The notes under the pieces were generated by a model. The model worked only from the letters and a program-made list of their open reading frames with translations, was not told the origin of the DNA and did no database searches. This document shows positions 9,038-17,705 of a stretch of DNA of 54,482 bases, piece after piece. The translations under genes were made by a program, and so were the position numbers. Within the stretch, counting starts at the first letter, position 1; every line of letters begins with the position of its first letter. Origin of the DNA: Candidatus Poribacteria bacterium. GTDB taxonomy: Bacteria > Poribacteria > WGA-4E > PCPOR2b. The stretch lies in the NCBI GenBank assembly GCA_022822785.1, contig JAJEAL010000040.1:1-54482 (forward strand), given 5' to 3'.

Positions 9038-9092
9038 TAACGTTAGGGCCGTCAAAATGTTGACAACTCCTCAACTAGAGAATGGATACACG

Positions 9093-10262
9093 ATGAATTT
9101 TCGACCTTCCCCCGAACACGAAGCACTCCGCGGACGTATCCGTGACTTCTGCACACAATTCCCCGATACCTACTGGCGCGACACCGATCGCCATCGGGCG
9201 TATCCGCAAGCCTTTGTCGACGCATTGACAGCGGCTGGGTTCCTTTCTATTCTAATTCCGGAAGAATACGGTGGGCTCGGCTTGGGCGTAACAGAGGCGA
9301 GCATCGTCTTGGAGGAGATTAACCGCTCTGGTGGGAACTCCGCAGCGTTTCACGCACAAATGTATCTCATGGGCGCCCTCCTTCGCCACGGGAGTGATGC
9401 TCAGAAGGAGCGTTGGCTGCCCGCTATCGCGAGTGGAAAGCTCAGGCTACAGGCGTTCTCGGTCACCGAAGCGGAGTCCGGATCCGATACCCCCAGTATC
9501 CGTACCTTCGCTCGGCGAGAGGGTTCGGCATACATCGTCAACGGTCACAAAAACTGGACTAGCCGTATCGAGCAATCAGATCTACTTCTGCTGTTAGCCC
9601 GTACGACACCCCCTGAAGCGGTCGAAAAACGGACGGAGGGGCTCAGTCTCTTCCTGATTGATTTACGCGATGCCCGCAGACAGAATGAGGCACTAGAGGT
9701 GCAGCCTGTTCGCACCATGTTTAACTACGCAACCTATCAAGTCTGGTTCCGTAATTTACAGCTGCCACTCGATAGCCTAATTGGTGAGGAGGGAAGTGGG
9801 TTCCGTTACGTTATTGACGGCTGGAATGCGGAGCGAATCCTGTTGGCAGCTGAAGCCATCGGGGACGGATACTGGTTTATCGATCGGGGGAGCGCCTATG
9901 CCCGCGAGCGTGAGGTTTTTGGGGCTCCGATTGGTAGCAACCAAGGTGTGCAGTTCCCTATCGTCCGCGCTTATGCTGCAACGACTGCAGCCGATCTGGT
10001 CCGCTATAAAGCGGCCTGGCTCTTCGATGCGAATGCGCCCTGCGGAGCAGAAGCGAATATGGCAAAACTGCTCGCTTCCGAAGCAAGTTGGCAGGCAGCC
10101 AATATCTGCCTTGACATCCACGGCGGTTACGGTTTCGTCGATGAATACGATGTGGAGCGCAAGTTTCGGGAAACGCGGCTCTTTCAGGTCGCACCGGTCA
10201 ACAATAATCTCGTGCTCGCCTATCTTGCCACTCATGTACTGGATCTGCCCCGGTCATATTAA
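9093..10262 (+). CDS. Acyl-CoA dehydrogenase
   Basis: A 389-residue flavoenzyme that introduces the 2,3-double bond into an acyl-CoA, passing electrons to an electron-transfer flavoprotein. Visible family features: N-terminal helical domain; LIPEEYGGLGLG; FSVTEAESGSDTPSI, the flavin-binding core; NWTSRI; and C-terminal HGGYGFVDEYDVERKFRETR. The usual C-terminal YEGT catalytic motif is replaced by VAPVNNN, as in a subfamily whose base is likely the Glu in WNAERILLAAEAIG, the isovaleryl-CoA dehydrogenase position. The frame is open back to 8952, but that part crosses a repeat hairpin, so ATG 9093, giving normal family length, is preferred. No strong ribosome-binding site is seen. Confidence 0.88.
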   Translation: MNFRPSPEHEALRGRIRDFCTQFPDTYWRDTDRHRAYPQAFVDALTAAGFLSILIPEEYGGLGLGVTEASIVLEEINRSGGNSAAFHAQMYLMGALLRHGSDAQKERWLPAIASGKLRLQAFSVTEAESGSDTPSIRTFARREGSAYIVNGHKNWTSRIEQSDLLLLLARTTPPEAVEKRTEGLSLFLIDLRDARRQNEALEVQPVRTMFNYATYQVWFRNLQLPLDSLIGEEGSGFRYVIDGWNAERILLAAEAIGDGYWFIDRGSAYAREREVFGAPIGSNQGVQFPIVRAYAATTAADLVRYKAAWLFDANAPCGAEANMAKLLASEASWQAANICLDIHGGYGFVDEYDVERKFRETRLFQVAPVNNNLVLAYLATHVLDLPRSY

Positions 10263-10312
10263 CTTTGTTCAAGAGTTCATTAATGAACCCCTGATCGTTT
10301 ACGCATCACGTT

Positions 10313-11275
10313 TCAGTGGTGGGGTGCGTTACACAGCAGGTGCCCTTCGTGGGGACAACCAAACTGTTCAATCTGAATGGTCGTGTGGAAAATACCGAAT
10401 TGCGTTTGTAGCTTGTCGTTAATCTCCTGCCGCAACTCGTGCGAAGACTTACTTGCGTCTTCAGTAAGCGACACGTGGGTGCTCAACGCGAGATAGTTAG
10501 AACATAACGACCAGATGTGCATGTCATGGACATCCTTGACCGACTCAATGGCGCTGATGCAGGCTGCCACTTGGTGGGCATCCGCATGCTTCGGGGAAGC
10601 CTCTAACAAGATGTGAACTGCCTCTTTGGTGACCCTGAACGCCCCCACCAAGATTATTAAACCAATTCCACAGCTCAGAATGGGATCGACAATGAACCAG
10701 CCGGTCCAATATATTATCAACCCACCCACGATGACGCCGACGGACGCGAGTGCATCTCCAATGACGTGCAGCACCGCACTCCGCACATTGAGGCTCTTAT
10801 GCCCTTCTCCGTGAAAGAGCCAGACAATGACCATATTCGCGATAAAGCCGATAGTCGCCACGACAAGCATCTCTCTACTTTTGACGGGTTCAGGTTCCAT
10901 AAACCGGTGGACAGCCTCGTAAAAGATCCACCCAGAGATTGCAATCAGAGAAACGCCGTTGATGAAGGCAGCAAAGACCTCTGTCCGGTGATAGCCGTAG
11001 GTGCGTGAGCTTGTTGCCGGACGGGTTGATAGATAGATTGCTAACCAACTCATAATCAGTGACAAGGAATCCGAGAAGACATGCGCCGCATCGCTCAACA
11101 GTGCCAAGCTATTCGATAAAATGCCGCCTACTACCTCAATAACAAGTACAACCGTTGTCAATAGGACTGCGAAGCGGAACTTGCCCTGCAAGCGATGTTG
11201 ATGGGTATGTTGATCCCCACCTTTCTCTCCATCGTGGTGATGTTCGTGGTCATGATGATGATGCGTGTGGTCCAT
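10313..11275 (-). CDS. Cation diffusion facilitator (Zn2+/Cd2+ exporter, CzcD/ZitB-like)
   Basis: A 320-residue inner-membrane antiporter with a very His-rich N-terminus (about 1-28, many His/Asp), six predicted membrane segments and a cytoplasmic C-terminal domain. The metal site is visible as HxxxD in segment 2 (His65, Asp69 in SDAAHVFSD) and HxxxD in segment 5 (LHVIGDALAS), the arrangement of zinc exporters. It ends with a His/Cys-containing tail (FGCPHEGHLLC). AAGGGGA upstream of the ATG supports the start. It converges with the acyl-CoA dehydrogenase. Functionally it complements the zinc-uptake and zinc-chaperone genes 10 kb downstream, but I see no Zur-type palindrome before it. Confidence 0.92.
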   Translation of the reverse strand: MDHTHHHHDHEHHHDGEKGGDQHTHQHRLQGKFRFAVLLTTVVLVIEVVGGILSNSLALLSDAAHVFSDSLSLIMSWLAIYLSTRPATSSRTYGYHRTEVFAAFINGVSLIAISGWIFYEAVHRFMEPEPVKSREMLVVATIGFIANMVIVWLFHGEGHKSLNVRSAVLHVIGDALASVGVIVGGLIIYWTGWFIVDPILSCGIGLIILVGAFRVTKEAVHILLEASPKHADAHQVAACISAIESVKDVHDMHIWSLCSNYLALSTHVSLTEDASKSSHELRQEINDKLQTQFGIFHTTIQIEQFGCPHEGHLLCNAPHH

Positions 11276-11384
11276 GCCTTCCCCTTTCGGCTAATGAACA
11301 CGGTCAAGTGGTCTGAAAATGGTCTATAGCGCAGGCATCAATACGGCGGAAGACCGAACTGGGGCAGTTGTTATCAAACATCTT

Positions 11385-11717
11385 TCAAGCGCTGGTATCT
11401 GAAGTCGATTTGGAAGTATCAGTGTTCTCTGTCTTGCTCGGTTTAGAATCGCTGCTTTTACTATCGCCGCTTTTGCTATCTCCGTCACCGCTTGATGACG
11501 ATTCATTGTCTTTTTTCGCACTCTCTTTGTACCCTTCACTGCGATAGTCCGTGATGTAGAAACCCGAACCCTTGAAAATCAGTCCGGCACCAGCACCAAT
11601 TAACCGCTTAGTCTGGCCCGCACATTCAGGGCATTGCTTGATGGGATCTTCGGTGATACTTTGGAACCGATCGAATTGGATACCACAATCTAGGCATTTA
11701 TATTCGTATGTCGGCAT
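11385..11717 (-). CDS. FmdB-family zinc-ribbon protein
   Basis: A 110-residue protein with the FmdB N-terminus: MPTYEYKCLDCG followed by CPECAG, giving a CxxC...CxxC zinc ribbon within the first 40 residues. A conserved GLIFKGSGFYITDY stretch follows, then a low-complexity Ser/Asp/Lys tail of about 45 residues. The name comes from a putative regulator of formamidase genes; the actual role of the family is unsettled. GAGGAG lies upstream of the start. A second FmdB-like gene is at 22444. Confidence 0.88.
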   Translation of the reverse strand: MPTYEYKCLDCGIQFDRFQSITEDPIKQCPECAGQTKRLIGAGAGLIFKGSGFYITDYRSEGYKESAKKDNESSSSGDGDSKSGDSKSSDSKPSKTENTDTSKSTSDTSA

Positions 11718-11948
11718 ATAATGAGACTCCTCTGACTCGGTTATTGTTAACAGGCATTGCGAAAAATGTAAGGATTTGATATATTTTAACGACTGGTAAG
11801 TGGCATGTCAAGCAGATTTCCGAAAATCTCAAACCTCGTTTCTCAATCAACATACCCTCACAAATGAACCAATTAACGAACATAGCCCTAGCAGGGCGAT
11901 CGGCATATAACAGGTATACCGACAAGCAAATCAAGGAGGCGTACGCTC

Positions 11949-12752
11949 ATGGCAGATCAGATTCCCCAAACGACACTTGGCAGAACAGGATTGGCAGTCA
12001 CCCGACTGGGAACCGGCGGTGCGTATTGCGAGTCCGCCGATGGATATCGAACCGCACTAGACAGCGGCGTTAATTATATGGACACGGCACGAGCGTATCG
12101 GGATGGAGATGACGAAAAGGTTATCGGAGAAGCCATCCAAGGACGGCGACACGAATTGATTCTGGCAACCAAGACCGCACAGCGTGACGCCGAGGGTGCA
12201 CGCCGAGACCTTGAAACATCGCTCCGCCTGCTGAAAACAGATTACATTGATATCTACCAACTCCACCACCTACATACCGAAGAGGAACGAAATCGCGCTT
12301 TGGCAGCCGATGGCGCACTAGAAGCGGTTCAGAAAGCGCGAGAGGAAGGGTTAATCCGTTTCATCGGGGTAACGGGTCACGATTGGGAACAGATCCAACA
12401 CGCAGTCGCGACCGGATTTTTCGATACCGTACTCTGTTGGTACAATTGCGCCATGAAGGAGCCGGAGAGTACCGTGTTCCCGGAGGCACGCAAACATAAC
12501 ACCGGCGTGGTAATTATGAATGCGTCGCGCAATGATAAATTGTTCGATGGTGAAGGCGCCCCGGCAGAAGAACAGTTCTACCGCTACGTCCTCAGCCATG
12601 AATCTGTCGGCCTGACAATCATGGGATTGCGAAACGTGCCACGTTTCCGCCGAATCGCAGCGGCACTGTCCGATCGCTACACACTCACACCGGAGGAACA
12701 AGCCGAGATCGAAGCCTACGGTGCGCGAATGCGAGCGGACGGAAAACTGTGA
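11949..12752 (+). CDS. Aldo/keto reductase
   Basis: A 267-residue NADPH-dependent oxidoreductase with a TIM-barrel fold. The catalytic tetrad is visible: Asp45 and Tyr50 (MDTARAY), Lys75 (LATKTA) and His106 (YQLHH). N-terminal TTLGRTGLAVTRLGTGG is typical of the YhdN/oxidoreductase branch, as is IMGLRNV near the end. It is somewhat short because the C-terminal loops are reduced. AAGGAGG at 11934-11940 fixes the start. It stands alone and converges with the MFS transporter; the substrate is unknown. Confidence 0.9.
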   Translation: MADQIPQTTLGRTGLAVTRLGTGGAYCESADGYRTALDSGVNYMDTARAYRDGDDEKVIGEAIQGRRHELILATKTAQRDAEGARRDLETSLRLLKTDYIDIYQLHHLHTEEERNRALAADGALEAVQKAREEGLIRFIGVTGHDWEQIQHAVATGFFDTVLCWYNCAMKEPESTVFPEARKHNTGVVIMNASRNDKLFDGEGAPAEEQFYRYVLSHESVGLTIMGLRNVPRFRRIAAALSDRYTLTPEEQAEIEAYGARMRADGKL

Positions 12753-12779
12753 TGTGTGCTGATTGAGCCTTATGTCCCT

Positions 12780-13961
12780 TCACGTTTTGACAGGTCGTTT
12801 ATCCGTCCCAAGTAGGATTAATGCTGCCACCGCTGCAATCACCGATACTGCACCTGCAATAATGAACGCCCCGGATAGTCCCACCGCATCGGCGACAGCG
12901 CCGGCGGTCGCTGGTCCCAAAAACATGCCGATCGCGTATATTGCCTGAAACACGCCCATTGCGGTCGCTCGATCTTCACCGGATATCTCCCGGATACTCA
13001 GTCCCATTAACAAAGGGTAAACGAGACCTCGCCCAAACCCACTTGTGCCTTGGGCAATGGTCAGGAGTGGTATATTGTGGATCAGTGGGACAACAAACAT
13101 CGTCACGCCCATCACCAGAACGCCTACAAAGACGGCCCGATTTTCGCCTAAGCGAACAGCGAAATGATGGTTCATCGGGGCGGTTAACGTATAGGGTACC
13201 AAAGCGGCTACCCCAATGATGCCGAGGGTGAATTTGTTTGCACCGAGATTCGCCGCATGAACCGGAATAAAGCCAAACGTGGTCGCCCAGAATGTGTAGT
13301 GGTTGAGCGCGGTGATGGAGGCCACGAGCATTAGGGAAGGGTGCGTCATAATGCGCCATATCTGTCGAAAGGTGGGAGGTTGACGCGTCATCCGATGTTC
13401 CTTGATCGGCACTGTTGCTATCAGTCCCATGGCCGCTAGAACGGCACCCGCATAGAATGTAGTACCCATCTCCCACATCTGCGCGATTTGGCCACCTAAC
13501 CCGTTGACAACAATAAGCGAGATACCATTGATGGCTGTAACAACGCCCATCGCCTTGGGGCTCTGATCCGGTGGGAAGTAGCTAGCAAAAAGGACGGTGA
13601 ACGCGACCCATGTGGCAGCACTGATACCGAGCACACCGCGAAAGATTATCAGGTAAATCGGTGTCGGTGCCAGCGCGAGCCCCAAACATCCAACGAGATT
13701 AAAAAAATGTCCGGCATAGAGAAAGGGCAGCCGGCGTCCCAACCGATCCGACCAAATCCCCAACGGAACTCGCAGCCACATCTGTACAAAGCCGTACGCC
13801 CCGACAACCATTCCCACAGTCGTGAACGAGGCGCCCAATGACTGAGCGTATACCGACAGAATTGGCGAGTAGATATACAGCGCCCCCCAATAGAGAAACA
13901 TACTGACATAGTACGCCCGGATGGTAGTTTTCTCAGGAAAATTAGGCTGCGTCCTATTCAT
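12780..13961 (-). CDS. Major facilitator superfamily transporter
   Basis: A 393-residue protein with twelve hydrophobic segments and the MFS loop 2-3 signature (GIWSDRLGRRLPFLYAG). A shorter equivalent follows segment 8. The repeated GxxxAxxxGP and GFGRGLVYPLLMGLSIRE patterns fit the drug/sugar-type branch. A small-molecule exporter or importer of the inner membrane; the substrate cannot be told. It lies 29 bases downstream of the paralogue pair 13991-16286 on the same strand and may be co-transcribed with it. Confidence 0.88.
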   Translation of the reverse strand: MNRTQPNFPEKTTIRAYYVSMFLYWGALYIYSPILSVYAQSLGASFTTVGMVVGAYGFVQMWLRVPLGIWSDRLGRRLPFLYAGHFFNLVGCLGLALAPTPIYLIIFRGVLGISAATWVAFTVLFASYFPPDQSPKAMGVVTAINGISLIVVNGLGGQIAQMWEMGTTFYAGAVLAAMGLIATVPIKEHRMTRQPPTFRQIWRIMTHPSLMLVASITALNHYTFWATTFGFIPVHAANLGANKFTLGIIGVAALVPYTLTAPMNHHFAVRLGENRAVFVGVLVMGVTMFVVPLIHNIPLLTIAQGTSGFGRGLVYPLLMGLSIREISGEDRATAMGVFQAIYAIGMFLGPATAGAVADAVGLSGAFIIAGAVSVIAAVAALILLGTDKRPVKT

Positions 13962-13990
13962 TGCGCCTATCTTGCGCTGCTCCTCTCCAA

Positions 13991-15139
13991 TTAGAACCGG
14001 ACCTGAACCAACGATGTCCGCACTTCAATATCGGGGATCCGCGCATCTCCACCGCCAACAGGATAAACTGTAATGGATGGGAAAGACAGATTCCATCGTT
14101 TCTCAACGGGTTCAAGATTGAGCAGCCCCACCCCACTTTCAGTGAAATAACTCGCCTGCGTATCGTAGTTCCGGGTAAAATAGGCACCCGCTGTTAATCC
14201 GACCGCACCACCAAGCCCCATGAGTGACCAGAACGTCTTGTCAGCCGGCTCAATATCGAGCAGGATACTCGTGCCTAAACCGTAGAGTGTACCTACGATG
14301 CCCCCAATGTTAATAAGACGGGCGCGAGCACGACTCATGCTTAGTTTTGTCGACCACGCCGCCATGGTCAACAGCCCAACGTTGCCGCCCGTCATTGCAC
14401 TGCCTAGAATAAAGTTCCTGTTATCCCGGCTCCTGTCGCGCAGAGCCATCGCCCCGCAAATCGAAAACCATGTCCCCCAGATTCCACCGAAATTAATCAG
14501 CGTTGCATCGCCGGGACTGATGTCTCTACCGCTGACAATACTGCTAGCCAACGCCAATCCAATGGCACCACCCGCCATGCTCGCGCCCACGGTCGGTTTA
14601 TCATCCACACCGGCGAGGTTTGCCGCCCCGACCGCCTGCCAGATGCCCCAAATGCCTCCAAGATTAATCAATGAAGCCTGCCCATCGCTTAATTCACTGT
14701 CCCGCGTCAGCCTTAAAGAACCGGCTAATCCGCTCAAGGGGCCCGCGATTAAAACGAGACCGTAAGGGACCGGATCCTCGGCGTCCGCAAGAATCAGTGT
14801 ACCAATGCCTAGCCATGTGGTGTAGAACGTACCGAATCCAACCAATCCCGCTCTGCTCATCCCACTAATTGGCTCAGGTTGCTGTAACAGGATAGCGACC
14901 TCGCCCTTTTTGTCGGTTGCCAATCGTCCGTGCAGCGTTTTAGGATACGCAGAGATGACCCAATTCAGTCCATTGAGGGCTTTATCATACTCCCCATCGA
15001 CAACCTGCTCAACCGCTGCTTCATAGATTAATTGTGCTTCCAGCGCCTTGATTTCCGATTCAATCTCATCCGCCCACAACGGGTGTGTGACGGTAAGAAA
15101 GAGGGAAATGATAATAATTCGGATAAGTTGACTTGTCAT
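13991..15139 (-). CDS. Unrecognised exported protein with TPR-like start and Gly-rich repeats (paralogue B)
   Basis: 382 residues from ATG 15139; the frame is open to 15274, but that part would overlap the upstream paralogue. A signal peptide (IIIISLFLTVTHPLWA) is followed by a tetratricopeptide-like segment (YDKALNGLNWVISAYPKTLHGRLA). The rest is built from about four repeats of roughly 55 residues, each with LINxGGxWGTW or similar, then a GG-rich hydrophobic stretch and a hydrophilic Asp-rich turn. The C-terminal residue is Phe (VRTSLVQVRF), as in outer-membrane barrels. It is clearly homologous to its upstream neighbour, from which it is separated by 46 bases. I do not recognise the family; an envelope location is inferred. 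Confidence 0.75.
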   Translation of the reverse strand: MTSQLIRIIIISLFLTVTHPLWADEIESEIKALEAQLIYEAAVEQVVDGEYDKALNGLNWVISAYPKTLHGRLATDKKGEVAILLQQPEPISGMSRAGLVGFGTFYTTWLGIGTLILADAEDPVPYGLVLIAGPLSGLAGSLRLTRDSELSDGQASLINLGGIWGIWQAVGAANLAGVDDKPTVGASMAGGAIGLALASSIVSGRDISPGDATLINFGGIWGTWFSICGAMALRDRSRDNRNFILGSAMTGGNVGLLTMAAWSTKLSMSRARARLINIGGIVGTLYGLGTSILLDIEPADKTFWSLMGLGGAVGLTAGAYFTRNYDTQASYFTESGVGLLNLEPVEKRWNLSFPSITVYPVGGGDARIPDIEVRTSLVQVRF

Positions 15140-15185
15140 GGTTTCAACCCCTTTAATTGCTGGCTCAATGGATAAAAATCCGTGA

Positions 15186-16286
15186 TTAGAATCGGACACT
15201 GAGTAAATTGGCGCGTACCCCATCAGGACGCAACTGTAGCTGGTGAGGACGTAGTTTCCAAGTCGTCCAATCATTCCGACGACTTAACCTTTCACGCGCC
15301 TCCGGGGGCGGAAGATGATGGGTAGTGTAGGTGCCCGTAATAAGCCCAGCAATGCCGCCAACTATCAGTAAGGTCAATCCAGCTTCCTCACTCATATTGG
15401 CGTCAGCAATCACCACCATCCCGCTAGCAACGATAGTGCCGATAACCCCTCCCAGATTAATCCAATTTGCTCGCGCCAAGGTAATGTCAATTTTTGGGGT
15501 CAGCAGTGCCATTGCAGCCAGCCCTATATTGCCCCCAATGAGCGTCCAGGCGAGTAGCTCATCACCATCTGCCAAGCCTCCAACCCTTCCTGCGGTCATC
15601 GATAGCCATGTTCCCCACAGCGCACCGTAATTGATAATCCCGATATCTCCCAAGCTCGGATCAATTCTTCTTGTGAGGGCAGCGGTCGCTAGAATACCTG
15701 ATAGCCCCCCGATCATGGCACCACCAATCAACGGCTTTTCACCATCATCTTCATCGATTAGAATTGCCCAACCGAATCCCTGCCATGTTCCCCAAGAACC
15801 ACTGGAATTGATTAAAGCGGATTGTCCACGAGTCAATTTAGCGTTGCGGGTAGCAATCAGAGAGGCCAAAAGCCCCGTCGGCGCCCCTATCATCATACCC
15901 CCAGCGATAGTTTTTGCGTTGTCCGTTTCATCAATAAGTCGCGCAGTGCCAATTCCCAACCATGTCGAATATAAGGTGCTGAACACCACCGTCCCAACTC
16001 GCCCGCTCTGGTCAATTTTTTTTCGCCGGATGCTTGGCAGGTTTAGCTGTTCCAACTGTTGCCTCCGATTTTCAGCAAACCGCGCATAGACAGTGTCGGG
16101 GTATCTGTCAATGACTTCATTGAGCCGATCATATGCTTCACCGTAATCCCCTTCAACTATCAGCCTGAAAGCGGTCTCGTATAGCTGGGCGGCTTCGCTC
16201 GATTCAGCGAAAATCGCAGTTGACTGAGACAATAACGTGCATACAAGAACTGTGATTAGCGCTATTCTACTGTGTTTATGAATCAT
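15186..16286 (-). CDS. Unrecognised exported protein with TPR-like start and Gly-rich repeats (paralogue A)
   Basis: 366 residues. Signal peptide (IALITVLVCTLLSQSTAIFA), then a TPR-like helix pair (GDYGEAYDRLNEVIDRYPDTVYARFA), a basic linker, and about four glycine-rich repeats centred on LINSSGSWGTW, IINYGALWGTW and WINLGGVIGT. It ends VRANLLSVRF with terminal Phe. The layout is the same as the following gene (13991-15139), so the two arose by tandem duplication. AAGGGATGAG upstream supports the start. The alternation of Gly-rich hydrophobic and Asp/Glu-rich segments could be membrane hairpins or barrel strands. Function unknown. Confidence 0.75.
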   Translation of the reverse strand: MIHKHSRIALITVLVCTLLSQSTAIFAESSEAAQLYETAFRLIVEGDYGEAYDRLNEVIDRYPDTVYARFAENRRQQLEQLNLPSIRRKKIDQSGRVGTVVFSTLYSTWLGIGTARLIDETDNAKTIAGGMMIGAPTGLLASLIATRNAKLTRGQSALINSSGSWGTWQGFGWAILIDEDDGEKPLIGGAMIGGLSGILATAALTRRIDPSLGDIGIINYGALWGTWLSMTAGRVGGLADGDELLAWTLIGGNIGLAAMALLTPKIDITLARANWINLGGVIGTIVASGMVVIADANMSEEAGLTLLIVGGIAGLITGTYTTHHLPPPEARERLSRRNDWTTWKLRPHQLQLRPDGVRANLLSVRF

Positions 16287-16621
16287 TATCTCATCCCTTC
16301 CGCCTCCGCCCGATGATAAACTTCATTGAGTTAGCTTTTTCCGCAAGGCGAGAATGCTCGGAACGGCACTGGCTTTCATATCCTTCTCATAGGCGTGTGG
16401 GAGATCCCAACGGGTGTTAGGGGTGAAACTCCCACGAAAGCCACCATAACTATAGCATGTTTTACCGCCAATGTGAAAAAAAACGAGGCTAAAGCAAGTC
16501 TGTATCCCAAGCCCCGATGAATCGGGATTAAAAAACATAAAACTGTAGGGGCAATCCCGTAGGGTCGCCCTTTTGGGCAGGTAGAAGACCTTCCCTACGA
16601 TTTCTTTTGCACTCATTCTCT

Positions 16622-16728
16622 ACATAAGCCTTGTTTTTTGTCGACATAATTACAAAGAGAGGCTTATGTCAAAAGAGAGTGCAGAGCGACTTGGAGAAAC
16701 CGAGTTTTGAAGAAAAAACTCGGTTTCT
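16622..16728. repeat. AGAAACCGAG hairpin, copy 2, with flanking inverted repeat
   Basis: AGAAACCGAGTTTT (16695-16708) pairs with AAAACTCGGTTTCT (16715-16728). Just upstream, ACATAAGCC (16622-16630) and GGCTTATGT (16661-16669) form another perfect inverted repeat. The surrounding 16287-16762 has no gene; it also carries CCCGAT-GA-ATCGGG (16513-16526) and an ATCGGGATTNAAA motif also present near 350 and 17635. Confidence 0.75.
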
Positions 16729-16762
16729 TTGCACGATTTCTTTACATGAGCGAAAAGAGAAT

Positions 16763-17323
16763 CTAAAAATAGGCGTGTATACCGGTTCCCACGTAAACGC
16801 CAGCACGCCCCTTGGATTGAGTATCAACGGTTTCCCTGCCAAACCCTTGACCGACTTTCAGGTTCAAACCGAGAGGAATCCCTCCCAATGAAAACACAAG
16901 TTCCCCTCCAAAAGCGAGTCCAACGCCGAGAGTCGTGGTTTTGACCATCTCTTGACTGAGCGCCTGCTTTTTTTGATACCGCCCACCACCCTCCAACGCG
17001 AAATAAAGGCGGGCTATATTCCATTGACCTTGGTGCTCGAAGATAGCATATGAAACACCACCACCGAGTATATGGTCGCTATCCTGATCATTGAGTACAA
17101 AATGTCCAACGGTTTGAAAATAGACGGGTGCCAGTCCGTTATAGCGAAAACTGAGTCCACCAAGAATCGGCTCCGACTGTTCTTGAACAAGGCCGTACGC
17201 AGCTGTTGCTCCCTGAAGCCCAATACCGAAATTTCTGGTGAGGTCAGCTGCTTGGACTTGAGTTGAGAAACTAAAGGTTACTCCCAAAAGCATAGCCATT
17301 AAGCAAAAAATTGAACGTATCAC
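16763..17323 (-). CDS. Small outer-membrane beta-barrel-like protein
   Basis: 186 residues from a GTG start at 17323, chosen because AAAGGAG lies eight bases upstream; the frame is open to 17407, but that region is not protein-like. A clear signal peptide (about 1-26, ending STQVQA before ADL) precedes a mature part of alternating Gly/aromatic and hydrophobic strands (NFGIGLQGATAAYG, GGVSYAIFE, ARLYFALEGGGRYQ, GVGLAFGGELVFSLGG) and a terminal Phe. This is the pattern of an eight-stranded outer-membrane barrel. No named family recognised. Confidence 0.72.
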   Translation of the reverse strand: MIRSIFCLMAMLLGVTFSFSTQVQAADLTRNFGIGLQGATAAYGLVQEQSEPILGGLSFRYNGLAPVYFQTVGHFVLNDQDSDHILGGGVSYAIFEHQGQWNIARLYFALEGGGRYQKKQALSQEMVKTTTLGVGLAFGGELVFSLGGIPLGLNLKVGQGFGRETVDTQSKGRAGVYVGTGIHAYF

Positions 17324-17373
17324 TGTTTCTCTCCTTTTTGAGGTGTGAAATTGAAATGTGAAACGCAACGATA

Positions 17374-17690
17374 TATAGTGGCTCTTAGAATTAATGAGAC
17401 GCTCCAAACCGGTGCGGTTGGAAACCGCACCTACCGGGGAGGTACAGCGTCGCCATCAACGACGCAGCCCCTATCGAAACACCGGCGCGGTTGGATGAAG
17501 ATTAATTTATTAATTGGGTAATTTGCTATTGACACCAGCGCGGTTGCAAACCGCGCCTACCGGGTCTTGGGGAAATATAGAGTTACCCGATTATTTTCTG
17601 AAACTTCATCCAACCGCACCTACCGGCGCCGATAAATCGGGATTGAAACCGAGGAGCGAAGGTATCTATTTATTTTTGGAATTCACCATA
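17374..17690. repeat. MITE-like element, copy 3, compound
   Basis: The left end TATAGTGGCTCTTAGAATTA (from 17374) matches the reverse complement of the right end (GGAATTCACCATA, ending 17690). Inside are hairpins GGTGCGGTT-GGA-AACCGCACC (17411-17431) and GCGCGGTT-GCA-AACCGCGC (17538-17556), and the inverted copy of the 421-590 element (17493-17604), suggesting one element inserted into another. It accounts for most of the gene-free 17324-17705 stretch. Confidence 0.7.
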
Positions 17691-17705
17691 AATCACCGAT
17701 TTCGT

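Noticed and set aside
8952-9092. N-terminal extension of the acyl-CoA dehydrogenase
   Set aside because: It would encode a repeat hairpin; start at 9093 gives the normal family length.
15140-15274. N-terminal extension of paralogue B
   Set aside because: It overlaps paralogue A and precedes a good signal peptide starting at 15139.
16323-16616. 97-codon minus-strand ORF
   Set aside because: No recognisable domain, overlaps palindromic repeats, and has no ribosome-binding site.
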